Below, piece after piece: positions 1 through 8,265 of a stretch of DNA of 35,178 nucleotides. Under the pieces are notes generated by a model, which was not told the origin of the DNA, did not search any database, and saw only the letters and a program-made list of their open reading frames with translations. Within the stretch, counting starts at the first letter, position 1; the number at the start of each line of letters is the position of its first letter. The DNA lies in NCBI GenBank assembly GCA_903931735.1, contig CAIZDL010000060.1, positions 1-35,178 of the forward strand, in the 5' to 3' direction. A program made the position numbers and the translations under genes. Source of the DNA: an uncultured Rhodospirillales bacterium. GTDB lineage: Bacteria; Pseudomonadota; Alphaproteobacteria; Azospirillales; Azospirillaceae.

Positions 1-186
1 ATCAAGGGCGATAAAAGCGACAAAGCGTCCCCCATCGCGGCCCTGCAAAAAGCGCTCAAGATCGGCGCCGATGGCGATTTTGGCTCCGGCACCATGCTCG
101 CGGTCTGGAACTATCAAAAGACCAACGCCGCCCTTGCCGATAGTGGCGTTGCCGACACGGCAACCCGCACCGCGCTGAAGGTCTAA
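1..186 (+). CDS. C-terminal fragment of a peptidoglycan-binding-like protein (partial)
   Basis: The first 61 codons of the window are open from base 1 and end at TAA 184-186, so this is the tail of a gene that begins upstream. The visible residues include IAALQKALKIGADGDFGSGT followed by LAVWNYQKTNAAL and end in TATRTALKV. The pattern of LQKAL, then G-x-x-x-DG-x-FG-x-GT, then V-x-x-x-Q is that of the PG_binding_1 (PF01471) peptidoglycan-binding domain. Such domains usually sit at the end of secreted muramidases, lytic transglycosylases or L,D-transpeptidases and hold them on the cell wall. The catalytic part is outside the window, so the enzyme class cannot be given. The gene runs toward the DUF484 gene, which is convergent with it 70 bases away. 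Confidence 0.72.
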   Translation: MKGDKSDKASPIAALQKALKIGADGDFGSGTMLAVWNYQKTNAALADSGVADTATRTALKV

Positions 187-256
187 ACCCACACCGGGCG
201 ATCGCCAGGCCGGCAGCGCAAGCCCGGCATGGCGGCCCCCACACTCACCGCGACAC

Positions 257-982
257 TCAGGCTGGCAGATCGAGCCAACTGCGAATGCAACGCTCCACCA
301 CCCGGGCAAGGAAGCTGAGCAACTCGGTCCCCTGGCCTTGGTGGAACATCTCGGAATTGCGTGAGCCGAACGCCAGCATTCCGGGCGAAGTTTCGGTGCT
401 GATGTGAAGCCGGATAAGCGCTTGTGCGCGGACCAAGCCGGCAGCGCCACCAAAAATGTTGGGGTCGCCATAAAGGTTATTGGCCAGCACGATTTCGCGG
501 CGACCGAGCCAGCCATCGATGGCACCGGCTTTCACCACCCGCACCCCGGCGGTTTCATTGCGAGGCAAGTCGCGGGCGCCGGACTCAACGATTAAGCAGG
601 CCACATCCAAATCAAGCAGGACCGCAAGATCGGTGGTTATGGTCTGGATGAGTTGCTCAAAGCTTTGTGCATCAAGCAGGAACAACGCCGCCGCGTGGAT
701 ACGGTTCTGGTTATTCAAATTGCCCCGGGAGACAGCCAACAACTCTTGCTGCTCTGCACGCAGCCGGCCCATCTCGGCCTGAAGGCGCTCGATCATATAG
801 TACTGGAGATCGGCGATGTTGGTATCGCCGCGCCGGGTCAGGGGCGGCGTCAAGTGCTGCACAATATCAGCGTTTCGGATCAGAAAATCAGGATTGTCCC
901 GCAGATATGCAACGACTTCTCCGGCATTGAGAGCGCCGCCAACCCGTTGATTGGCCCCCTGCTCGCGACCCATTTTCCTCAT
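257..982 (-). CDS. DUF484 family protein
   Basis: This 241-residue protein matches the DUF484 family (PF04340), a GAF-like fold of unknown function. The N-terminal part holds the usual VVAYLRDNPDFLIRNADIV stretch, and a probable helical or coiled segment follows (about residues 60-90, MIERLQAEMGRLRAEQQELL). The C-terminal half is the GAF-like portion, which ends in ELLSFLARVVERCIRSWLDL. In many Proteobacteria DUF484 lies beside xerC and priA. Here it lies downstream of the aldolase gene and close to priA, but no xerC is visible. The start at 982 (MRKMGREQ) is the longest reading; an internal ATG at 973 has AGGAAA just before it and could be used instead. Assignment to the family is firm; its role is not known. 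Confidence 0.88.
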   Translation of the reverse strand: MRKMGREQGANQRVGGALNAGEVVAYLRDNPDFLIRNADIVQHLTPPLTRRGDTNIADLQYYMIERLQAEMGRLRAEQQELLAVSRGNLNNQNRIHAAALFLLDAQSFEQLIQTITTDLAVLLDLDVACLIVESGARDLPRNETAGVRVVKAGAIDGWLGRREIVLANNLYGDPNIFGGAAGLVRAQALIRLHISTETSPGMLAFGSRNSEMFHQGQGTELLSFLARVVERCIRSWLDLPA

Positions 983-1107
983 GTCATCCGCCTGCTGCTA
1001 TCCGGACCGGCCGGGCACGGGCAAGCGATTTTTGAGAGGGGGGAGGAGCGCTGCACCACATCACCTTAGCACCGCGCTTTAAGACCACCCCGCAACCCAA
1101 TGAATCG

Positions 1108-1767
1108 TCAGCCCAAAATTGTCTGACCAGTCTTTTGCCAGTCAGCGACGAATTGCGCCAGCCCCTTGTCCGTTAGCGGATGGCCGAACAGCAAACGGAT
1201 CACACTGGGTGGCATTGTTGCAACATGAGCACCAAGCTTGGCCGCATCGACCACGTGGATCGGATGACGCACCGACGCCACCAGCACCTCGGTCTTAAAG
1301 GCGGGATATTGCTTGTAAATCTGGCAGATATCGGCGATCAGCCCCATGCCGTTGGTGCCAACATCATCGAGCCGCCCCACGAACGGTGAAACGAAGGTGG
1401 CGCCGGCCTTGGCCGCCAAAATCGCCTGGGCCGCCGAGAAGCAAAGAGTGACGTTGACCATGATCTCGTCCGAAGACAACGCCTTGCAGACCTTGAGGCC
1501 AGCCGGAGTCAGCGGCACCTTAACCGCGATTCGGGGTGAAATCTTGGCGAGCTTGCGCCCTTCCTTCATCATGGTCTCAAAATCGGTGGCGGCGACTTCG
1601 GCACTGACCGGACCATCAACCACGTCACAAATTTCGGCAACCAGATCGAGGAAATTACGACCAGACTTGGCGATCAGCGACGGATTGGTGGTAACACCAT
1701 CCAACAGGCCGGTGGCGGCGAGGTCTTTAATGTCGTTGAGGTCAGCGGTGTCGACGAAGAATTTCAT
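1108..1767 (-). CDS. fsa: Transaldolase-like fructose-6-phosphate aldolase (FSA/TalC family)
   Basis: The 219-residue product begins [16 protein letters not shown] and contains [13 protein letters not shown], the signature of the small transaldolases. The Schiff-base lysine is expected in [12 protein letters not shown], at about residue 83. Later family motifs are [22 protein letters not shown] and [13 protein letters not shown]/TalC proteins of about 215-220 residues cleave fructose 6-phosphate to dihydroxyacetone and glyceraldehyde 3-phosphate, or act as transaldolases. Which activity this protein has cannot be told from sequence. The reading frame stays open far upstream as the antisense of priA, but homology begins at the ATG at 1767, so that start was chosen. 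It is divergent from priA, with 81 bases between them for both promoters. Confidence 0.93.
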   Translation of the reverse strand: MKFFVDTADLNDIKDLAATGLLDGVTTNPSLIAKSGRNFLDLVAEICDVVDGPVSAEVAATDFETMMKEGRKLAKISPRIAVKVPLTPAGLKVCKALSSDEIMVNVTLCFSAAQAILAAKAGATFVSPFVGRLDDVGTNGMGLIADICQIYKQYPAFKTEVLVASVRHPIHVVDAAKLGAHVATMPPSVIRLLFGHPLTDKGLAQFVADWQKTGQTILG

Positions 1768-1848
1768 GAAACTCTGGTCCTTATCGATGATGATGCCAAG
1801 CGTGGCCCAAGCCGCGTCCCCACGCGGCAAACAGGCGCAGTTTAGCCG

Positions 1849-4095
1849 ATGACCACCGACAACGCCAGTTTCCCCACCCGGCCCGCCGCCGAGGCACCAA
1901 CCCGGCCCGCCGCCGAGGCACCCGGCCGGCGGGTTGGCGTGTTGTTGCCATTGCCCCTCACCGGCCCCTACGACTACCGGGTGCCCGATGACATGAGCCT
2001 TGCCGCCGGCGATTATGTCGAGGTGCCGTTGGGGCCGCGCCGGGTCGCCGGGGTGGTCTGGAGCGCTGGCTCGGGCACCTTCGACTTTGCCCGCCTCAAG
2101 CCGGTGGCCCGGCGCTTCGACGTGCCGCCCATGAGCGAGGTGACCCGGCGGTTTATTGATTGGCTCGCGGCCTATACCCTGGCGCTGCCGGGCGCGGTGC
2201 TCAAAATGGCCCTCAGCGTGCCAGGGGCGCTGGAGCCGCCCCGACCGGCCGTCGTTTGCCGCCTCACCGGCGCCGCCCCGGTGGCCGGCTTCAAAATGAC
2301 CGCAACCCGCGGGCGGGTGCTCGCCATCGCGGCTGAAGGCGAGCCCCGCACCCTTGCCGACTTGGCCGCCGCTGCCGAGTGCGGCCCGGCGGTGATCCAT
2401 GGCCTGCTCGATGGCGGACTTCTGGAAACGCTGGCGGTGCCGCTGGAGCCGGACTTGCCGCAACCCGATTACCTCCGCCCCGGCCCCACCCTATCCGACG
2501 ACCAGACGGCCGCAGCAAAGGCGCTCACCACCGCGCTCAGCGCCGGAAAATACAGCGTCACGGTGATCGATGGCGTGACCGGTTCCGGCAAAACCGAGGT
2601 TTATTTTGAAGCGATCGCGGCCTGTATCGCGTCGGGCCGGCAAGTCGCGGTTTTGCTGCCGGAAATTGCCCTCAGCACCCAATGGTTAGAGCGCTTCAAA
2701 CGCCGCTTTGGCGCCGCCCCCGGGCTGTGGCATTCGGAACTATCGCCAGGGCTGCGCCGGGCCACATGGCGGGCGGTGGCGAAAGGCCGCGCCCGCATTG
2801 TGGTCGGGGCGCGCTCGGCGCTATTTTTGCCCTACGCCGATTTGGGGTTGATCGTGGTCGACGAAGAGCACGACCCGGCATTCAAACAAGACGAGGTGGT
2901 GGTTTATCAAGCCCGCGACATGGCGGTTGCGCGGGCCTGGCTGGGTAGCATTCCGATCGCGCTGGTCTCGGCAACGCCCTCGCTGGAAACCATGATCAAC
3001 GTCGAGTCCGGGCGGTACACGCTCCAGCATTTGCCCTCGCGTCACGGCGGCGCCACCTTGCCCGTGATCGAGATCATCGACATGCGGGCGCAAAAGGTCG
3101 AGCGCCCCCGGCGGTGGCTGGCGCCGCCCCTGCGCAAGGCGTTAACGGAAACGCTTGAAGCCGGCGAACAGGCGATGGTGTTTTTGAACCGGCGCGGCTA
3201 CGCCCCGCTCACGCTCTGCCGAAGCTGCGGCTTTCGCCTGCAATGCCCAAATTGTTCGGCGTGGCTGGTTGAGCATCGGGCCACGGCGCGCCTGCTCTGC
3301 CACCATTGCGGCCACACTCTGCCCCCGCCCGAGCAGTGCCCCCAGTGCGAGAAGCCCGAAAGCTTCGCCGCCTGCGGCCCCGGGGTGGAGCGCATCGCGG
3401 AGGAAATCGCCGAACTCTTCCCCAATGCCCGCACGGCGGTGATGGCCTCCGACACACTCACCGGCCCCAACGCCATCGACGAGCTGGTGCGCAAGGTCAC
3501 GGCCCACGAACTCGATTTGTTGATCGGCACGCAAGTGATGGCCAAAGGCCATCACTTTCCGATGTTGACCCTGGTCGGGGTGGTCGATGCCGACCTTGGG
3601 CTGGGGGGCGGCGATTTGCGCGCCGCCGAGCGAACCTATCAGTTGCTCCACCAAGTTTCCGGCCGCGCCGGACGGGCCGACCGGCCGGGACGTGTGCTGC
3701 TGCAATCCTTCCAGCCCGAGCATCCGGTGATCCAAGCGCTGGCATCGGGCGATCGCGATGCCTTCCTCGCGGCTGAAGCCGAAGAGCGCCGCGACGGACA
3801 ATTGCCGCCATTCGGCCGGCTCGCGGCCTTGGTGGTCTCGGGTGAAAATATCGAGGAGGTCGAGAGCGCCGCCCGTGCCCTCGGCCGAAACGCCCCGCGC
3901 TCAGGCGAGATTGAAGTGCTGGGGCCGGCGCCGGCCCCCCTTGCCCTGTTGAGAGGACGCCACCGCCGCCGCCTGCTGGTCAAGGCCCCCCGCTCGGTAA
4001 CCCTGCAACCCTTGCTGCGGCACTGGCTTGCCACAACCCCCCTGCCCCCCGGCGTGCGGGTGCAGGTGGATGTGGACCCTTACAGCTTCCTTTAG
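1849..4095 (+). CDS. priA: Primosomal protein N' (replication restart helicase PriA)
   Basis: PriA is a 3'-5' superfamily 2 DNA helicase that recognises stalled forks and reloads the replisome. The N-terminal DNA-binding domain begins at about residue 27 ([19 protein letters not shown]). Walker A is at about 241-252 ([12 protein letters not shown]) and the DEEH box at 338-341. Zinc-binding cysteine pairs follow from about 457 (CRSCGF, CPNC, CHHCG, CPQC). Helicase motifs near the end include [12 protein letters not shown] and [13 protein letters not shown]. At 748 residues it is of normal length. Residues 10-25 are a duplicated TRPAAEAP made by a perfect 24-base repeat, upstream of the conserved domain and probably dispensable. 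No clear ribosome binding site precedes the ATG at 1849, so the start is less certain than the gene. Confidence 0.96.
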   Translation: MTTDNASFPTRPAAEAPTRPAAEAPGRRVGVLLPLPLTGPYDYRVPDDMSLAAGDYVEVPLGPRRVAGVVWSAGSGTFDFARLKPVARRFDVPPMSEVTRRFIDWLAAYTLALPGAVLKMALSVPGALEPPRPAVVCRLTGAAPVAGFKMTATRGRVLAIAAEGEPRTLADLAAAAECGPAVIHGLLDGGLLETLAVPLEPDLPQPDYLRPGPTLSDDQTAAAKALTTALSAGKYSVTVIDGVTGSGKTEVYFEAIAACIASGRQVAVLLPEIALSTQWLERFKRRFGAAPGLWHSELSPGLRRATWRAVAKGRARIVVGARSALFLPYADLGLIVVDEEHDPAFKQDEVVVYQARDMAVARAWLGSIPIALVSATPSLETMINVESGRYTLQHLPSRHGGATLPVIEIIDMRAQKVERPRRWLAPPLRKALTETLEAGEQAMVFLNRRGYAPLTLCRSCGFRLQCPNCSAWLVEHRATARLLCHHCGHTLPPPEQCPQCEKPESFAACGPGVERIAEEIAELFPNARTAVMASDTLTGPNAIDELVRKVTAHELDLLIGTQVMAKGHHFPMLTLVGVVDADLGLGGGDLRAAERTYQLLHQVSGRAGRADRPGRVLLQSFQPEHPVIQALASGDRDAFLAAEAEERRDGQLPPFGRLAALVVSGENIEEVESAARALGRNAPRSGEIEVLGPAPAPLALLRGRHRRRLLVKAPRSVTLQPLLRHWLATTPLPPGVRVQVDVDPYSFL
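1876..1923 (+). repeat. 24-base tandem duplication in the priA 5' end
   Basis: Two copies of a 24-base unit (1876-1899 and 1900-1923) differ only at the last base. They encode TRPAAEAP twice. The duplication keeps the reading frame and lies before the conserved PriA domain, so it looks like a harmless slippage event in a low-complexity N-terminal tail. Confidence 0.9.
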
Positions 4096-4105
4096 GCCCG
4101 CCTAA

Positions 4106-4807
4106 CTATTTGATCCGGATCACCAGAAAGCCCCGATTGGCCTTGGCGTCGCTGTCTTCGGTGGCCATGGAGGCCCAAACATCGGCGGCGGGAGCCCAAA
4201 CCGGGGGCAACTTGTAGCGGGCAACGTCGAGGATCAAAAAGCGGTCGCTGACGGCATCGTAGGCCGCGAGCGGCGAGTGATGGCCGGCGCCGTCCTGGCC
4301 CAAAACCTTGCGATGATAATTGATCTCGACCCGCGCCTTCGGATCGGCCAGCGCCGCCGAGGCAATCGCCCGGAACCCATCGAGATCCATCGGCGCTGCG
4401 GCGTGATGAACATCGACCGTGACCCCATAGGCCCGGATCATCCCGGCCAGCTCATCCAACGTGAGGCCGCTGAGGTGAACAAGCTTGGGCGGCTTGATGG
4501 CCAGCACCGCTTCGGTGAAGAAATTCGACTGATCGAACTTACGGAACGGATAAATCGCCGGCGCCGGAGGCGACTCGATATCGAGCGAATTGAGAATGAT
4601 GGTGGCGGAGGCGACCCCGCAATAGGTCTGATCGTTCTGGGATTCATAAAAATGAATCAATTTCCAGAACCCGACCTTGGCCTTGGCATCGGCAAAAATC
4701 TTCGCCGCCACCGGATCATCGATCGGAATCACCTCGGCAAATGCCGGGCTGCGCGCCAACAAAGCGCAAGCAGCCAAAAGCACGACAAGACACAGGCGGA
4801 AGGACAT
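4106..4807 (-). CDS. Exported phytochelatin-synthase-like cysteine peptidase
   Basis: The 233-residue protein has an N-terminal signal sequence (MSFRLCLVVLLAACALLARS, then PAFAEV with a probable cleavage after AFA). A phytochelatin synthase catalytic domain (PF05023) follows. The triad is visible as Cys63 in QTYCGVASATI, His176 in GAGHHSPLAAYD and Asp194 in LILDVARYKLPPVW. In this family the Cys-His-Asp site removes glycine from glutathione, and in plants it also joins gamma-Glu-Cys units. Short bacterial members without the C-terminal plant domain mostly act as glutathione hydrolases, so hydrolysis is the more likely activity; that is inference. The ATG at 4807 was preferred over one at 4849 because GAGAGAGG lies just upstream of it and the signal peptide begins there. 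Only 10 bases separate it from the convergent priA stop. Confidence 0.88.
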   Translation of the reverse strand: MSFRLCLVVLLAACALLARSPAFAEVIPIDDPVAAKIFADAKAKVGFWKLIHFYESQNDQTYCGVASATIILNSLDIESPPAPAIYPFRKFDQSNFFTEAVLAIKPPKLVHLSGLTLDELAGMIRAYGVTVDVHHAAAPMDLDGFRAIASAALADPKARVEINYHRKVLGQDGAGHHSPLAAYDAVSDRFLILDVARYKLPPVWAPAADVWASMATEDSDAKANRGFLVIRIK

Positions 4808-4986
4808 CGACGTGGGCCTCTCTCGGGGAAAATATGCCATGGTGAGCACCTCACTTCGGCAAATGGCAGCCAGCTCCGGTAAGTGAGGAAGCCACCCGCA
4901 ACACAGCCTAAGCTAACAAGAATATCACAACGTCGGCAAGCCGATTGATCAGGACCAAGCCAGACCGGAAGGCCCCGCCCGAAAAA

Positions 4987-5208
4987 TCATACCACCCGCG
5001 CGTTTTCCAGTGAAACGACGGCATTGGTGAGCGCCGTCACGGCCTCATCCAAATCGCCGCCCTGGTAGAGCGTCAGCGGGATCAGGTAATCAGCGCACAT
5101 ACAAATGGTGATCGGGTGAGCGGGGCGACCAACGAGACCAAGAAACGTCACGTCGGGAACACGGTCATTGGCGTCCATGATCGCGGTCAACAGCCGATCG
5201 TTTCCCAC
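4987..5208 (-). CDS. Small protein of unknown function (73 residues)
   Basis: This reading frame starts at GTG 5206-5208 with AAGGGG six bases upstream on the coding strand, a good ribosome binding site, and ends just before a 137-base gap to the peptidase gene. The product has MDANDRVPDVTFLGLVGRP in its first half and ends with GGDLDEAVTALTNAVVSLEN and ARVV, a likely helix. There is no signal peptide or membrane segment, and the two cysteine-like residues in ICMCADY are the only notable chemistry. I do not recognise a family. Codon positions look like those of a real gene rather than an antisense shadow, because no larger gene overlaps it. Confidence 0.5.
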   Translation of the reverse strand: MGNDRLLTAIMDANDRVPDVTFLGLVGRPAHPITICMCADYLIPLTLYQGGDLDEAVTALTNAVVSLENARVV

Positions 5209-5423
5209 ATTCTGCCCCTTTCGGCACCTGCCCGACGAGTATTACAATGCCTGCGTGCCGGGAGCCGGTCAACGCCGGTCGCGGCCCCTCGGCCCCGCGC
5301 TCGCGTGTTTTGCTATTTTTTTTCTGCCGGACTAGGCATGGTGACTTTCACTGGTGAGCTTAGATGGTGGACACCAGATGGCGAACACCCGGCCCGGCCG
5401 GCGGCAAAGAAAGGGAGGCGGGT

Positions 5424-7619
5424 TTGGCGAACGCTCGAAAGAATGACCCCCAGACGCCGTTAATGTCGATCGTCAAAGCGGTACTGGCAGCCCTGCTGCG
5501 TCTCTTTTACCGGGTCGAGGTGCGCGGGCTTGAACATTACCATGCGGTGGAACGGGCGGTGGTGGTGGTTAATCACCTGTCTTTGCTCGATGCGCCGCTC
5601 CTGGCCGCCTTTTTGCCCGGCAGAGCCAGCCTCGCCATTACCGCCGACATGGAACGCTGCTGGTGGATGCGGCCGTGGTTGAAGCTGGTCTGCGCTTTTA
5701 AGGTTGATCCGCGCAGCCCACTCGCCATGCTGCCGGTGGTGCGGGCGCTGAAACGCGGTGGCCGCTGCGTCATGTTCCCCGAGGGCCGGCTCAGCGTCAC
5801 CGGCGCGTTAATGAAGGTCTATGACGGCCCGGCGGCGGTTGCGGCCCGGACAGGCTCGCCGATTCTGCCGGTCTGGATCGACGGAACCCAGCATTCGCCC
5901 CAATCGCTGCTCGGCAGCAAGGAGCGGCGGCGCTGGTTTCCCAAGGTGACCATTACCATTCTTCCGGCGCAAACCATCGAGCTGCCCGCTGGCGTTCGGG
6001 GACGAAAACGCCGGCAACTCGCAGGTGAACAGCTTTACGATCTGATGACCGAGGCGGCATTTGCCGCCGGCAATCCCCACCGCACCCTCTTTGAAGCGGT
6101 GCTCGATGCCCGCACCCGGCATGGCGGCGCCAAACTGGTGTTCGACGATCCTGAAGGCAAGCCGATCAGCTACGACCGGCTGATGGTGGCGGCATCGGTC
6201 CTTGGCCCCAAATTAGCCCGAGTCGCGCCCCAAGGCGCGGCAATCGGGGTGCTGATGCCCAATGCGGTCGGCACGGTGGCACTGTTTACCGCGCTTCAGG
6301 CCATCGGTCGGGTGCCGGCGATGCTGAATTTCACCGTCGGCCCGTCTCAGTTGGCCGATGCGTGCGCCGTCGCCAACCTGAAAACGGTGGTGACGGCCCG
6401 GCGCTTCATTGCTCTCGCCCACCTTGAAGCCTCGATCGCGGCGCTGTCCCAAGTCGCCACCATCCTCTATCTTGAAGATATTCGCGCCAGCATCACGACG
6501 GGCGACAAACTGCGGGGACTGCTGGGCACGTTCACCGCCCGGGCGCGCCACCAAGCGCTGGGAATAAAGCCCACTGACCCGGCGCTCATCCTTTTTACCT
6601 CCGGCTCGGAAAACCTGCCCAAGGGCGTGGTGTTGAGCCACCAGAACCTTGTGGCCAACTGCCTCCAACTCAAAGCTCGAGTCGATTTTTCCCCCGCCGA
6701 TGTGCTGTTCAATGCGCTGCCGGTTTTCCATTCGTTTGGCATGACCGGCGGCTTGGTCTTGCCGTTGATTTCGGGCTTCAAGTGCTTCCTTTATCCCTCG
6801 CCGGTCCACTACCGGCTGGTGCCCGAGGCGGCTTACGGCTGCGACGCCACCATGATGTTTGGCACCGACACCTTTCTCAACGCCTATGGCCGCACCGCGC
6901 ATCCCTATGATTTCCGGGCGGTGCGCTACATTTTTGCCGGCGCCGAGGCCCTGCGCGAAGAAACGCGGCGGTTGTGGGCCGACCGGTTCGGCGTGCGGAT
7001 ATTGGAAGGCTACGGCGCCACGGAAACCGGGCCGGTGCTGGCGGTCAACACCCCGATGTTTGCCGAACCGGGCACGGTTGGGCGGTTTTTGCCGGGCGTC
7101 CGCCATCGCCTGGAACCGGTGGACGGGATCACCAGCGGCGGGCGGCTGCTGGTTTCCGGCCCCAATATCATGATCGGATACCTCAAAGCTGAAGCGCCCG
7201 GCGTGCTGGAGCCCACCCCCGGCGGCTGGCACGATACCGGCGACATTGTATCCGTCGACGGCCACGGCTTTGCGCGGGTGGTTGGCCGGCTGAAGCGCTT
7301 TGCCAAGGTGGCGGGGGAAATGGTGTCTTTGTCGGCCTCCGAAGCGCTGGTGATTTCCCTTTGGCCCGACAGCCATCACGCCGTGATCGCCGCCCGCGAC
7401 CCGCGCAAGGGCGAGCAACTGGTGTTGGTGACCGAGCGCACCGACGCCGGACGGGCGGCGCTGACCGAACACGCCCACCGGCTTGGCCTGTCGGAACTCC
7501 TGATTCCGCGCACCGTCATGGTGGTGCCGGCGGTGCCCCGGCTGGTAACAGGTAAGGTTGACTACGTTAAGGTCCAGACTTTGGCAGCGAACGCCAGTTC
7601 CGGTCGGCGGGCCGCGTGA
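5424..7619 (+). CDS. aas: Bifunctional lysophospholipid acyltransferase / acyl-ACP synthetase (Aas-like)
   Basis: The protein of about 731 residues fuses two enzymes. The N-terminal third is a PlsC-type acyltransferase, with the H-x4-D box NHLSLLD (about residues 50-56) and FPEGR (about 118-122). The rest is an AMP-binding acyl-activating enzyme, with the phosphate loop LFTSGSENLPKGVVLSH and the motif EGYGATETGPVL. Both motifs resemble E. coli Aas, which re-acylates lysophosphatidylethanolamine using fatty acid bound to ACP. The N-terminal major-facilitator (LplT) domain found in some fused relatives is absent. The frame is open from an ATG at 5364, and another ATG lies at 5463. The TTG at 5424 was chosen because AGGGAGG lies five bases before it. 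It stands alone, with a CBS protein gene about 100 bases downstream. Confidence 0.9.
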   Translation: MANARKNDPQTPLMSIVKAVLAALLRLFYRVEVRGLEHYHAVERAVVVVNHLSLLDAPLLAAFLPGRASLAITADMERCWWMRPWLKLVCAFKVDPRSPLAMLPVVRALKRGGRCVMFPEGRLSVTGALMKVYDGPAAVAARTGSPILPVWIDGTQHSPQSLLGSKERRRWFPKVTITILPAQTIELPAGVRGRKRRQLAGEQLYDLMTEAAFAAGNPHRTLFEAVLDARTRHGGAKLVFDDPEGKPISYDRLMVAASVLGPKLARVAPQGAAIGVLMPNAVGTVALFTALQAIGRVPAMLNFTVGPSQLADACAVANLKTVVTARRFIALAHLEASIAALSQVATILYLEDIRASITTGDKLRGLLGTFTARARHQALGIKPTDPALILFTSGSENLPKGVVLSHQNLVANCLQLKARVDFSPADVLFNALPVFHSFGMTGGLVLPLISGFKCFLYPSPVHYRLVPEAAYGCDATMMFGTDTFLNAYGRTAHPYDFRAVRYIFAGAEALREETRRLWADRFGVRILEGYGATETGPVLAVNTPMFAEPGTVGRFLPGVRHRLEPVDGITSGGRLLVSGPNIMIGYLKAEAPGVLEPTPGGWHDTGDIVSVDGHGFARVVGRLKRFAKVAGEMVSLSASEALVISLWPDSHHAVIAARDPRKGEQLVLVTERTDAGRAALTEHAHRLGLSELLIPRTVMVVPAVPRLVTGKVDYVKVQTLAANASSGRRAA

Positions 7620-7721
7620 ATTAGGGCTTTGCGCCACGACAGAATGGATTTAAATTTCACTCGCTGCGGGCCGGCTGCGAACGGTCGGTCCGGGCGATTC
7701 CCTGGGGAGGATTGCTCTACA

Positions 7722-8153
7722 ATGTACGTCGCGGAAATCTTGCGCGCCAAAGGCGCCGATGTGATTACCATCGTCGAGACCGAGACCATCGAGGCTGCGG
7801 CCAAGGTGTTGCGGGAAAGGAAGTTTGGCTCACTGGTGGTGCGCGACCGCACGGGCAAGCTCGCCGGAATCATCACCGAGCGCGATATCATTCGCGCCGT
7901 GGCCGATAAGGGCGCCTCGGGCCTGACCTACAAGGTCGAAGACTTTATGACCCGCGAAGTCCGGACCTGTAAAACCACCGCCAGCATCAAGGATGTGATG
8001 GAACTGATGGCGCTGCGCCGGGTCCGCCACGTTCCGGTGCTCGAAGATGGCCTGTTGAAGGGCATGGTCAGCTCCACCGATGTGGTCAAGTTTCGGCTGG
8101 AAGAGCGGGCCGCCGAAGTGGCGGTGCTGCGCGACGTTTCGCGGTCGCGCTGA
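7722..8153 (+). CDS. CBS-domain-pair protein
   Basis: This 143-residue protein is two CBS domains and little else. The first covers about residues 8-65 (ITIVETETIEAAAKVL to ITERDIIRAV) and the second about 75-130 (VEDFMTREVRTCKTTASIKD to MVSSTDVVKFRL). CBS pairs bind adenosine nucleotides such as AMP, ATP or S-adenosylmethionine and regulate partner proteins; stand-alone pairs in alphaproteobacteria are common but mostly uncharacterised. The start at 7722 is set by GGGGAGG twelve bases upstream and by the point where homology begins; the frame is open further upstream without support. Its ligand and partner cannot be inferred from the neighbours. Confidence 0.92.
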   Translation: MYVAEILRAKGADVITIVETETIEAAAKVLRERKFGSLVVRDRTGKLAGIITERDIIRAVADKGASGLTYKVEDFMTREVRTCKTTASIKDVMELMALRRVRHVPVLEDGLLKGMVSSTDVVKFRLEERAAEVAVLRDVSRSR

Positions 8154-8176
8154 ACCACCACCCAACACCACCGTCG

Positions 8177-8215
8177 CCCATTCCCCTCCACCGCCACTCG
8201 CGGGAGGGGAATGGG
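8177..8215. repeat. Perfect 13-base inverted repeat between CBS gene and pip
   Basis: The arms at 8177-8189 (CCCATTCCCCTCC) and 8203-8215 are perfect reverse complements around a 13-base loop. There is no run of T on either side, so it is not a standard intrinsic terminator. It lies between two convergent genes, where it could stop or stabilise transcripts from both sides, or be a copy of a dispersed palindromic element. Confidence 0.7.
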
Positions 8216-8265
8216 TGCGGAGGCGAGATAGGCTAACAAAAACCGCGCCTGAAAACCCCGGCGCC

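Noticed and set aside
6213-7637. A 474-codon open frame on the - strand opposite the aas gene
   Set aside because: Composition is typical of an antisense shadow in GC-rich DNA and no family motif is visible.
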